NCBI RefSeq assembly: GCF_000332295.1
Contig: NZ_KB235930.1
Location: 2,995,395-3,059,394 of the forward strand
Source: Fortiea contorta PCC 7126
Lineage (GTDB): Bacteria > Cyanobacteriota > Cyanobacteriia > Cyanobacteriales > Nostocaceae
Direction of reading: 5' to 3'
DNA length: 64,000 nucleotides
In this document: piece after piece, positions 54,698 to 63,802 of the stretch
How positions within the stretch are numbered: position 1 is the first letter of the stretch
How the letters are laid out: each line of letters starts with the position of its first letter
Made by a program: the position numbers and the translations under genes
The notes under the pieces: model-generated
The model's input: the letters and a program-made list of their open reading frames with translations, nothing else
The model's database searches: none
What the model was told of the DNA's origin: nothing

Positions 54698-55900
54698 ATG
54701 AATTTTGATAATTTTAGAAATAACGAAGGTACTGCTGCAAATAATAACCGTCAAAGTTTACTTACAAGCGGCTGGCGGCCATTCAATCGTGATTTTGATT
54801 GGAGATTTTTTGGTCAAATTCTATTTCACGACACCCGCGAATTAAGCCAAAAAACTATTAATCTCGCCAGTTATTACGCTGATGCTTTAGGTAGAAGAGA
54901 TTATAGCTGGTGGGCAAATTTATTGAATGTAGCTTCCGACTATACTCGTGGTGAATTGGAGAAATATTGGAACTATATTACACCCGATCCACTGACACCG
55001 GACAACCGCTACAAAGACGTTTTGGGTACAGAAACTCCTATTACACAATTTGTCAGCCGTAATAGTATCCCCATTGAATATGTCTTAAATCGACTGCAAG
55101 AAATTACCGTTTTACGGGTTTTAAAATTATTAGAACGTCCCGATATCATTACACAGTATTATTCTGAAAGAGACTTTTATTTTCCAGCAGAGAAGTTTGT
55201 CAATTGGGAACGCTTAGAAGTAATTAATACTGTTTATGCTTACTGGGCTAAACATGACGTTTGGCTGCAAATTGATCCCTACGATCGCGGGCGGCGACAA
55301 TATACTTTAATGGCCAAAAATCTCGCCCCACTAATCAACAAAGGAACATATGATTTAGCAGTCATGCTGAGTGGATATCAAAGCCGGGTAGGTAAAGTTC
55401 ACAGTCAATTTCCCATCCGCACTTTTCCCGCAGATATTCAAAGCTTTACCGACACAGTACAGCAAGCAATTCTCAATCAAAACCAACTAGCCGTCGTCGT
55501 TCACGGTGAACCAGGAACAGGTAAAACAGCATGGACTCAGGCAGTAGCGAAAGAAATTCTTGTCGCTTTAGGATATGTGATTTTCATTTTAGATCATGAT
55601 GCCATCACTAACTTTGTGCCACCCACATATTTAGAACGAATTTGCATCATTATCAATGAAGCTGATAATCTAGCTCAAAATCGTGCTTACGAAGTCGCAC
55701 AATATAACAACAGAACAGAGCATATTCTCAGTCTCCTCGATGGTACCTTATATCAAAGTGTCATTGACGAATCAGGGATTCAGATCAAGCAGCGTTTAGT
55801 GGTCTTGATGACTTGTAACACCACAGAAAGACTAGATCCAGCAATGTTACGTAAAGGAAGAGTCGATTTGATGTATGAATTTACCCAGAGGTACGTTTGA
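54698..55900 (+). CDS. AAA+ ATPase with atypical Walker B, beside the CRISPR array
   Basis: A 400-residue protein. The N-terminal 240 residues are rich in aromatic residues (WWANLL, RRDYSW, KYWNYI) and match nothing I know. The AAA+ module has Walker A GEPGTGKT (270-277), Walker B ICIIINEAD with Asn320 where Asp is expected and Glu321 kept, sensor 1 Asn374 (VVLMTCNTTERLD) and Arg385/Arg388 like the BCS1-group finger region (LRKGRVD). The protein stops about 10 residues after the Arg finger region, so the usual C-terminal lid is absent. Function unknown. It ends about 360 bp before the first CRISPR repeat; a link to CRISPR is not shown. Confidence 0.72.
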   Translation: MNFDNFRNNEGTAANNNRQSLLTSGWRPFNRDFDWRFFGQILFHDTRELSQKTINLASYYADALGRRDYSWWANLLNVASDYTRGELEKYWNYITPDPLTPDNRYKDVLGTETPITQFVSRNSIPIEYVLNRLQEITVLRVLKLLERPDIITQYYSERDFYFPAEKFVNWERLEVINTVYAYWAKHDVWLQIDPYDRGRRQYTLMAKNLAPLINKGTYDLAVMLSGYQSRVGKVHSQFPIRTFPADIQSFTDTVQQAILNQNQLAVVVHGEPGTGKTAWTQAVAKEILVALGYVIFILDHDAITNFVPPTYLERICIIINEADNLAQNRAYEVAQYNNRTEHILSLLDGTLYQSVIDESGIQIKQRLVVLMTCNTTERLDPAMLRKGRVDLMYEFTQRYV

Positions 55901-56257
55901 TATTCAAAATTCAACAAAACTTGAATGATTTCCCGTGATCATACCTGCTCTCCTCCAGTCGCTAATTTTTCCCATCCTCTATTCACAGACCGTTCTAGAC
56001 TCGAATGGCGTCAACCAGTAGGTGTGGAAACAATGGAGAAAAATTTAGCACCCCAAAAGCTTACCCACGACAGTTTTGAACCCTTTTACGCCAGTTTCGA
56101 GGTTGACGCCATTTTCCAAAGCCCAACTACACAAGGTTTTGGGGCTATTTTCTCTCCATCCCTCTTGACAACCCAACACCTGAAAAGCTACCTTGATTGC
56201 AGATTGACGCAACAGCACCTTGAAAACCAAATATATCAATGCTTCCAACTCCGGGCT
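55901..56257 (+). promoter_or_regulatory. Probable CRISPR leader
   Basis: The 357 bp between the AAA+ gene and the first repeat. The repeat ends in ATTGAAAC, which in cyanobacterial arrays is the 3' end that becomes the crRNA 5' handle, so transcription is rightward and the leader is on this side. A 119-codon frame (55925-56284) runs through it and ends inside the first repeat; its final residues are encoded by repeat sequence, so it is not called as a gene. Exact promoter boxes are not assigned. Confidence 0.6.
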
Positions 56258-58844
56258 GTTCCAATTAACATGAATCCCTATTAGGGATTGAAACATCAAA
56301 GAATTGTAGAGTAATGTCTTGGCTGATATGTTCCAATTAACATGAATCCCTATTAGGGATTGAAACCCAGCAGTGGGCGACACCCACATCACCAGTGATT
56401 TTGTGTTCCAATTAACATGAATCCCTATTAGGGATTGAAACAGTAGGCGATCGCCCTGAAGATGAGCAAGCAGCAGTTCCAATTAACATGAATCCCTATT
56501 AGGGATTGAAACGAAATTTGTTGCGCGACTCAGCTTTGAAGTGGGTATACTGGTTCCAATTAACATGAATCCCTATTAGGGATTGAAACTGATCTTTCTC
56601 TTTGTAATCGTGATTGCCCCTCAAATCCTTGTTCCAATTAACATGAATCCCTATTAGGGATTGAAACTCTAAAGAGCGCAGAAATAATAAAGAATTTTTT
56701 TGTTCCAATTAACATGAATCCCTATTAGGGATTGAAACACCAATAGAAACACATTATTATCAAGTTGCTGATTCAGTTCCAATTAACATGAATCCCTATT
56801 AGGGATTGAAACAAAAAATTTCCGAGTAACTTACCCAGAGTTTATAGTTCCAATTAACATGAATCCCTATTAGGGATTGAAACTCATCTGTAACTGTTTG
56901 TGCTGCACGATTATAAAGTTCCAATTAACATGAATCCCTATTAGGGATTGAAACATTCAACTCTGCATTAGCCAAATAGAAACTTTTGTTCCAATTAACA
57001 TGAATCCCTATTAGGGATTGAAACGGAATACCCAATTGCAGATATCAACTAATAACCGTTCCAATTAACATGAATCCCTATTAGGGATTGAAACAGCTTT
57101 CTGCCTTGATTGCCGACAGCACCCCAATCAAGTTCCAATTAACATGAATCCCTATTAGGGATTGAAACTCTCTAGCAGTATCAGAGCATTCCAAATTATC
57201 CCCATCGGGTTCCAATTAACATGAATCCCTATTAGGGATTGAAACCTCGCTTGGGGTAGGGGTAGGGATAAATCTCAATGGTTCCAATTAACATGAATCC
57301 CTATTAGGGATTGAAACTCGGATTACACAAAGTATTGTTGATAGTATTGGTGTTCCAATTAACATGAATCCCTATTAGGGATTGAAACTGGGTAATATTC
57401 GGACTCGACAGTATATGGTATGTTCCAATTAACATGAATCCCTATTAGGGATTGAAACTTCCACTTTTGGCTTTGACTCTACAAGAGAATCATCAGGGGT
57501 TCCAATTAACATGAATCCCTATTAGGGATTGAAACAACTGACGAAAAACCATAAGTTAGCTGAAAATTTTCAAACCCGTGTTCCAATTAACATGAATCCC
57601 TATTAGGGATTGAAACTACATGGCATTTGTCGCGTAAACATGGCATAATATGTTCCAATTAACATGAATCCCTATTAGGGATTGAAACCTGGGGGATGGC
57701 ATCGGGCGATCGCACCTTATATATGTTCCAATTAACATGAATCCCTATTAGGGATTGAAACAAAATACTAGGCTTTGGTGGCGACAGGAAGCAGGTTCCA
57801 ATTAACATGAATCCCTATTAGGGATTGAAACTGTACCAAGTACAGCCAAAGATGTGAACTTTGGGTTCCAATTAACATGAATCCCTATTAGGGATTGAAA
57901 CAAACAAGCCTTAATTCTGATGGTTCGTATCTGTGCTGGTTCCAATTAACATGAATCCCTATTAGGGATTGAAACGAGCAGGGAGGTCTGTGCCTTTTTT
58001 GGTAGTTGCGTTCCAATTAACATGAATCCCTATTAGGGATTGAAACAAACAATGTGGAACTTTTTTATGTAAAATCCTAGAAAGTTCCAATTAACATGAA
58101 TCCCTATTAGGGATTGAAACTTCTCAATTCGATTTAGTAGTTCGTTCCTGCTTATAGTTCCAATTAACATGAATCCCTATTAGGGATTGAAACACAAGTT
58201 ATCGAGCCGCAAATATCGATAACGAAGTTCCAATTAACATGAATCCCTATTAGGGATTGAAACCATCTAATCCTACATTGTAAGTATCGGTGATGTTGTT
58301 CCAATTAACATGAATCCCTATTAGGGATTGAAACGCATGGCTGCTTGGCTTCAATGGCTGGGATACCAGGTTCCAATTAACATGAATCCCTATTAGGGAT
58401 TGAAACTGGAAACCCAGTAGCTTTAGCCCTGGGAGGAAAAACGTTCCAATTAACATGAATCCCTATTAGGGATTGAAACTATACCTTGAATGGTGCTATT
58501 ACAATCATCCACAAAGTTCCAATTAACATGAATCCCTATTAGGGATTGAAACTACTGGAGTACGCTATCTAGTATCGTTGGCTATTGGTTCCAATTAACA
58601 TGAATCCCTATTAGGGATTGAAACCCGAAATTTTCCAACCATTCCAAAACTTTTTTCTTTAAAGTTCCAATTAACATGAATCCCTATTAGGGATTGAAAC
58701 CCATCACAAAATCATTACTGTCGTAAGTGATAGCAGGTTCCAATTAACATGAATCCCTATTAGGGATTGAAACAGCAGCACCAGGAAAGGAAGAAAAATG
58801 CCGCCAAGTTCCAATTAACATGAATCCCTATTAGGGATTGAAAC
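56258..58844 (+). CRISPR. CRISPR array, 36 repeats of 37 bp, 35 spacers
   Basis: Repeats start with GTTCCAATTAACATGAATCC and end with CTATTAGGGATTGAAAC; an internal 8-bp stem (AATCCCTA/TAGGGATT) fits crRNA processing. By counting, repeats begin at 56258, 56330, 56405 and so on to 58808, 36 in all and apparently identical, including the last one. Spacers are 33-44 bp, mostly 33-37; the longest is 57536-57579. The repeat belongs to the ATTGAAAC-handle group of cyanobacteria, used by type I-D and III systems; the subtype cannot be read from the repeat alone. No cas gene lies in the window. Frames reading FQSLIGIHVNWN repeats on the minus strand are artefacts. Confidence 0.98.
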
Positions 58845-58943
58845 AACCAGCTGCGTGATAACAAATCCGGTTTTCAAAACGCCCAAAAAGTGTATTGTGA
58901 AATTAAAAGGAAAAAGCTGAGTGAAATGAATGGTTGAACAACC

Positions 58944-60013
58944 ATGCCAAAAAAAGTACATCTAGAAAAGCATTTGAGTGCAGAAGAACTGAAGCGGCGC
59001 TATATTCATGCATCAGAAGTAAAATCTAGAAGATGGCATCTGCTGTGGATGGTATGTAGTGGGTGGACTTTGAAGAAGGCAGCCGAGGCGATCGCTATCA
59101 ACTATGACTATGCCAAAGAAATAATTCATAAATACAATAACCAAGGAATAGAGGCACTTCAAAATCGCCGGAAAATGGTACGTCGTCGTCACAAAAATGC
59201 ATTATTAAATGCAGAAGCATTAGAAAAGTTACGACAAGCGTTCAAGAAGCGACCAGAAGATGGTGGAATTTGGACAGAGCCAAAGGTTGCGCGCTGGATT
59301 GAGCAAGAAACTGGACGTGAGAAAGTATGGGCACAACGGGGATGGGATTATCTCAAACGCCTAAACTATTCTCCACAAATACCAAGACCAAAACATTACA
59401 AAGACGATAAAAACGAACAGGAAGCCTTAAAAAAACTTAGTATTAGAGTAATGGAGCTACAACAAAAATATCCGGATGCAAAAGTCGAAGTTTGGTCATT
59501 TGATGAACATCGATTAGGGCTAAAACCGATTATGCGACGAGTTGGGCACCTCTAGGGAAAAGACCAATAGCCGTAGTGCAACATCGTTATGAGTGGCTAT
59601 ATTTATATGGTTATGTACAGCCACAGACTGCGGAAACTGAGTGGCATATTCTTCCCAGGGTTAACATCGATTGGTTCAATCTTTCTTTGGCTGAATTTGC
59701 CAAATCTATTGGTGCAGGAAAAGAAAAAATTGTAGTTCTTGTTATTGAGCGAGCAGGGTGGCATATGAGTGAAAAAGTTGTCATTCCCGAAGGAATTTAT
59801 TGAGAACCATTACCTCCCTATTCTCCAGAATTGCAACCAGCAGAGCGATTATGGGCGCTTGTTGATGAGGCTTTAGTCAACGAGCATTTTGATAGTCTTG
59901 AGCAGTTGGAGAAAGTTTTGGCACAACGCTGTTGTATTTTAGCTCAAATGAAGTCAGAAATTTCCGCTCTTACAAGAAAGGCAGAGGGCAGAGGGCAGAA
60001 GGCAGAAGTTTAG
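58944..60013 (+). pseudogene. IS630-family transposase, frameshifted and interrupted
   Basis: An IS630-type transposase read in two frames. The first part (58944 to about 59543) has the helix-turn-helix (SGWTLKKAAEAIAINYDYAKE) and the first DDE Asp (WSFDEHRLG, Asp187). At about 59543 one base is missing: MRRV should continue into WAPLGKRPIAVVQHRYEW, which is found in another frame. That frame has a stop at 59801-59803 between EGIY and EPLPPYSPELQPAERLW, which holds the last catalytic Glu. The second catalytic residue reads Glu (VIERAGWH) where Asp is usual. It is therefore a decayed, inactive copy. It begins 100 bp after the last CRISPR repeat. Terminal inverted repeats were not identified. 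Confidence 0.87.
59978..60010 (+). repeat. GGCAGAG short tandem repeat
   Basis: Four to five 7-bp units GGCAGAG/GGCAGAA at the very end of the transposase remnant, replacing its normal C terminus. Confidence 0.65.
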
Positions 60014-60796
60014 GAGTATCAATTAAAACTTTAGTTCTGAGTATAAAGCCCAGTAAAAAAAAAGACGTTTTTCGAGTCCGCGAAGCGCGTTCGCGTAGCG
60101 TCTCGCAGAGAAGAAAAACAGCGTCCTTGTTTCAATCCCACCCTTTTTAAAGGTGGGTTTCCCTGTTGCCTGTTAAGAGTTAAGAGTTCCCTCTGAATAA
60201 CTATCACTGGTGGACTTCTGTCAGTGCTTTATAAAGGGGGTTTTTAACACGGATTTGGTATGACTTCAAAAATTGAAGGAGGATATAATGTCTCAATCTT
60301 TTTATAGCTGCTCGCACCTGCTTGTAGAACGTCAACGGCTTTAGCTATCGCCCGATATCAAAATCATCAAATCAGAAATTAACTGCTAAAAACAGCAATT
60401 GGCCATAATCTATCACTTAGTGACATTCAATAGAAAATCCCAAAATTGAGCATCAGTCTGAATCACAGCCATCTAATAAATTGGCTGCGTACTAACGAAG
60501 CTGCTACACCAACAGTCGCTTTGGGCGTTTGACCAATGGTCAAGCAAAATCGAGCGAGGGATATTGTTTAGGATACCAAGCTACCAAAGACAATCAACCG
60601 AGAGTGAGCGATCGCACAGTCGCCGAGAATGAGTGTAGGACATATTGATGAATGATGCCGCAAACTTTTTCAACATAAGCACACAACACTAGTTATAATT
60701 TCCTATATGTTGAAAAAACTCTTAAGATTTAGCGTAACAATTACAATAAGGTAAAAATTACGCTGCTCTCACACAGACACTAGCTGATAACCACAT
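60014..60796. other. Intergenic region upstream of the aldolase gene
   Basis: About 780 bp without a gene. It holds a GC-rich palindrome-like repeat (60076-60110, CGCGAAGCGCGTTCGCG core) of a kind common in Nostoc-type genomes, and GTTTCAATCCC (60129-60139), which equals the reverse complement of the last 11 bases of the CRISPR repeat and leads into a CCCACC/GGTGGG hairpin. A HIP1 site is near 60609. The aldolase promoter should be in the right-hand third. Confidence 0.55.
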
Positions 60797-60804
60797 TAGG
60801 AGGA
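60797..60804 (+). promoter_or_regulatory. Strong ribosome binding site of the aldolase gene
   Basis: TAGGAGGA with a full AGGAGG at 60798-60803, 7 nt before the ATG. Few genes in this window have such a complete Shine-Dalgarno sequence, which fits a highly expressed Calvin-cycle enzyme. Confidence 0.8.
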
Positions 60805-60810
60805 CTATCT

Positions 60811-61890
60811 ATGGCGCTTGTACCATTGCGGCTGTTGTTAGATCACGCGGCTGAAAACGGTTACGGCATTCCAGCTTTCAACGTTAACAATTTAGAGCAG
60901 ATTCAAGCGATTATGAAGGCTGCTGCCGAGACAGATAGCCCCGTAATTTTGCAAGCTTCTCGTGGCGCTCGTAATTATGCTGGAGAAAACTTTCTGCGCC
61001 ACCTGATTTTGGCAGCGGTAGAAACCTATCCCCAAATTCCCATCACCATGCACCAAGATCATGGTAATGCTCCTTCTACGTGCTACTCAGCAATCAAGAA
61101 CAACTTCACCAGCGTCATGATGGATGGTTCTTTAGAAGCTGATGCTAAGACTCCTGCTAGTTTCGAGTACAACGTCAGTGTCACCCGAGAAGTTGTCAAC
61201 GTAGCTCATGCTCTGGGCGTCAGCGTGGAAGGCGAACTCGGTTGTTTGGGTTCTCTAGAAACAGGTGCTGGTGAAGCTGAAGACGGTCACGGTTTTGAGG
61301 GTACACTCGACCACTCCCAATTACTCACCGACCCTGATGAAGCTGTTAACTTCGTAGAAGCAACTCAAGTAGATGCTTTGGCTGTGGCGATTGGTACCAG
61401 CCACGGTGCTTACAAGTTCACCCGCAAGCCTACTGGTGAAATCTTGGCAATCAGCCGCATTGAAGAAATTCACCGCCGCTTGCCTAACACTCACTTGGTA
61501 ATGCACGGTTCTTCTTCTGTACCTGAAGATTTGATTGCACTAATCAACGAATATGGTGGTGCAATTCCTGAAACCTACGGTGTACCAGTGGAGGAAATCC
61601 AAAAAGGTATCAAGAGCGGTGTGCGGAAAGTGAATATTGACACCGACAACCGTTTGGCAATCACTGCTGCGGTGCGGGAAGCTTTGGCAAAAAATCCCAA
61701 AGAATTCGACCCCCGTCACTTCCTCAAGCCTTCCATCAAATACATGCAGAAGGTTTGTGCAGAACGCTATGACCAATTTGGTACTGCTGGTAACGCTAGC
61801 AAGATTAAGCAGATTTCTCTCGAAGATTTCGCTGCTAAGTATGCTAAAGGCGAATTGAATGTGATCACCAAATCAGCAGCTACGGTCTAA
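60811..61890 (+). CDS. fba: Class II fructose-bisphosphate aldolase
   Basis: A 359-residue zinc-dependent aldolase that makes fructose-1,6-bisphosphate, and in cyanobacteria also sedoheptulose-1,7-bisphosphate, in the Calvin cycle and in gluconeogenesis. Metal and catalytic motifs are [37 protein letters not shown] and VMHGSSSVP, then NIDTDNRLA. The start is set by the AGGAGG site. Its length and segments fit the CbbA/FbaA subgroup of photosynthetic bacteria. It stands alone and ends in a strong hairpin terminator that overlaps the end of the convergent gene. Confidence 0.96.
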   Translation: MALVPLRLLLDHAAENGYGIPAFNVNNLEQIQAIMKAAAETDSPVILQASRGARNYAGENFLRHLILAAVETYPQIPITMHQDHGNAPSTCYSAIKNNFTSVMMDGSLEADAKTPASFEYNVSVTREVVNVAHALGVSVEGELGCLGSLETGAGEAEDGHGFEGTLDHSQLLTDPDEAVNFVEATQVDALAVAIGTSHGAYKFTRKPTGEILAISRIEEIHRRLPNTHLVMHGSSSVPEDLIALINEYGGAIPETYGVPVEEIQKGIKSGVRKVNIDTDNRLAITAAVREALAKNPKEFDPRHFLKPSIKYMQKVCAERYDQFGTAGNASKIKQISLEDFAAKYAKGELNVITKSAATV

Positions 61891-61907
61891 TTTCCATCAA
61901 AATCAAT

Positions 61908-61929
61908 AGGGGCATTATACCATGCCCCT
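61908..61929 (+). terminator. Hairpin after the aldolase gene
   Basis: AGGGGCAT (61908-61915) pairs with ATGCCCCT (61922-61929), loop 6 nt, 17 nt past the stop codon. No T-run follows; it may stabilise the mRNA end while the second hairpin at 61963-61998 terminates. Confidence 0.5.
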
Positions 61930-61962
61930 AAAGGAATTGCCATCTTGATATAAGAATCGATG

Positions 61963-61998
61963 AACCAGGTAACGCTTAAGTTCCCTGGTTTTTTATTT
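61963..61998 (+). terminator. Rho-independent terminator of the aldolase gene
   Basis: AACCAGGTAAC (61963-61973) pairs with GTTCCCTGGTT (61980-61990) with one mismatch and a 6-nt loop, followed by TTTTTATTTTA. It overlaps the stop codon of the convergent deacetylase gene (61976-61978), so the two genes share their 3' boundary. Confidence 0.85.
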
Positions 61999-63802
61999 TA
62001 TAAGTTGCCCAAATGCAATTAGCGTCACTCATCGAGGCCGAAGATACCAAAGCTACAGCATGAGGTACGGGACGAGGGACATAATCTACTTGCGATTTAC
62101 CCTGATAAACTAAAGAGGTACTCTGACCGGAATCAAGCATAACTGCATCTTTGAGTCCAGCTTTAGCTAGCGCTATTCCTAGGGAAACTGAATCTACAGA
62201 TTGACGAGAGACACCCAGAGTGGGTTGTCTGTTTTGGTTAATTCCCCAAAAAGCCCGATAACGAGCCGCTTCAAAACCATACAAACCGTTAAATGTGCTG
62301 GCTGCTTGGGGTTGACCATCTTTAACTAACCAAGCCGCCGCCACAAACGCATCTGTGACATCGGGCATTTGTGCTCGTATCCCTGCTAAAGTGTTGTGTT
62401 GACTAGGGTCGAAGGGGATAAAGCGGACTGTATGAGGACTAATTAAAACTAGAGGACGACCAGTGGTTTTTTGGTTGTCGCTGCGATTTCCAGGAATAAA
62501 TTGGTTGGTGATTTGACTGAAAACCGGGCCAATCATCACATTAGAATCGAGGGATTTCAAGGAAAAAAAGCCCCCATCCACAGCAGCGATCGCATTTTTT
62601 CCTGTCTTCGCTACTATCTCTGTAAGCTGATCGCGCTTGGAAGCATGAATGGTAATTGGTTTTCCTCCAGAAGTGAAAACTAAGGGAATTTGATCAATAG
62701 TCGTGTCAGTTTTCTGCACTGGACTAGTGAAGTCAAAATCTATTTTCCAAGGTGGTAGTTTTGCGCCTCCCCAAGCTTGAGCTACCGCATCTTTTAATCT
62801 CGATTGTCCAAAACGAGAAACTGCTAATAAACTCGCTGACTCACCTGCAAATTTTTCGTCTGTATCACTCATCGTCAAGGCTAGCTGATAGCCGGCTGCG
62901 GACACCCATCGAGCAACGCGATCGTCATACTTACCTACAGGATAGGTAAAGTAGCGGATATTCACACCCAATTGTGCTTCTAAAATCTGCTTAGAAAGTG
63001 CAACTTCTGTGCGTAGTTGCTCATCAGGTATTTTGGTCAAATCATTCGGGTGAGTGACACTGTGAGATGCGATCGTCACCAACGGATTAGCAACCATTTC
63101 CTTGAGTTGTTCCCAGGAAACATGACTTCTACCGATATTGTTACCAACTCCTTTGATATAAATCGAAAATACAGCGGGATAACCGTATTTTTTCAGCAAT
63201 GGATAAACATACTCATAATGTCCACCATAACCATCATCAAAGGTCAACAATATTGGTTTTGCTGGTAGTGGTAATCCTGTTTGCAAATGCGTCATCAACT
63301 GATCAAGACTAATAGGAGTAATGCCCCTAGCTTTAATTAGTTGAAAGTGCTGTTCTAATTCTCCAGGAGTTACATCAAACGATACTTGTTTTTGCGGCAA
63401 GATATCGTGATACATCATTATTGGTACTTTTGCTAACTTGGCTTGCTCATGAATATTTGGCCAGGGACTGCGATTAACAAAAGCCAAAACATCAGCCCCA
63501 AAGGTTTCAAATAGGAAGCGTAAGTGTTGATTGGGCTGATTTATCCATGTAGATACTGTGGCTAAAATCCCAGCAAAACTGGATATTTGGTGATTTAGTG
63601 CGAGATTTTGTGGGCAAACAGCATCTTTTTTAACAAAGCTTTTTGGTGTTTTCCAATTGACAGGAAGTGATTCCGCAATAGCCGATTTTGGGAACAATTC
63701 CGTAAAAGTACAGACTACCCAAAGTAACAGATAAAATATACTCTGGGCGGGGATATATGCAAGTAAACGGAAAAAACTGAAACTGTCAAAAATTAGCGTC
63801 AT
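61976..63802 (-). CDS. Polysaccharide deacetylase fused to phosphodiester glycosidase domain
   Basis: A 608-residue exported or membrane-anchored protein (N-terminal hydrophobic stretch, residues 11-42). Residues 125-330 are a NodB-type deacetylase (CE4): MMYHDILP, TFDDGYGGHY with the metal Asp pair, and ASHSVTHP with the two metal His. Residues 375-600 match the phosphodiester glycosidase (NAGPA/DUF2233) family: AAVDGGFF, GRPLVLISP, LGIALAKAGLKDAVMLDSG with QSTSL, and PRPVPHAVAL at the end. It probably modifies wall or extracellular polysaccharide by removing acetyl and phospho-sugar groups. Two catalytic domains in one chain suggest sequential action on one polymer. Confidence 0.88.
   Translation of the reverse strand: MTLIFDSFSFFRLLAYIPAQSIFYLLLWVVCTFTELFPKSAIAESLPVNWKTPKSFVKKDAVCPQNLALNHQISSFAGILATVSTWINQPNQHLRFLFETFGADVLAFVNRSPWPNIHEQAKLAKVPIMMYHDILPQKQVSFDVTPGELEQHFQLIKARGITPISLDQLMTHLQTGLPLPAKPILLTFDDGYGGHYEYVYPLLKKYGYPAVFSIYIKGVGNNIGRSHVSWEQLKEMVANPLVTIASHSVTHPNDLTKIPDEQLRTEVALSKQILEAQLGVNIRYFTYPVGKYDDRVARWVSAAGYQLALTMSDTDEKFAGESASLLAVSRFGQSRLKDAVAQAWGGAKLPPWKIDFDFTSPVQKTDTTIDQIPLVFTSGGKPITIHASKRDQLTEIVAKTGKNAIAAVDGGFFSLKSLDSNVMIGPVFSQITNQFIPGNRSDNQKTTGRPLVLISPHTVRFIPFDPSQHNTLAGIRAQMPDVTDAFVAAAWLVKDGQPQAASTFNGLYGFEAARYRAFWGINQNRQPTLGVSRQSVDSVSLGIALAKAGLKDAVMLDSGQSTSLVYQGKSQVDYVPRPVPHAVALVSSASMSDANCIWATYKIKNQGT

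Noticed and set aside
55925-56284. 119-residue frame before the CRISPR array
   Set aside because: Its last residues are encoded by the first repeat and the rest shows no family features; the region is better explained as the leader.
56045-58456. Leftward frames with FQSLIGIHVNWN repeats
   Set aside because: They are CRISPR repeats read in reverse; spacers break them at random.
60811-61890. Reading the aldolase as class I
   Set aside because: Histidine-rich metal motifs such as MHQDHGNAP are those of class II.
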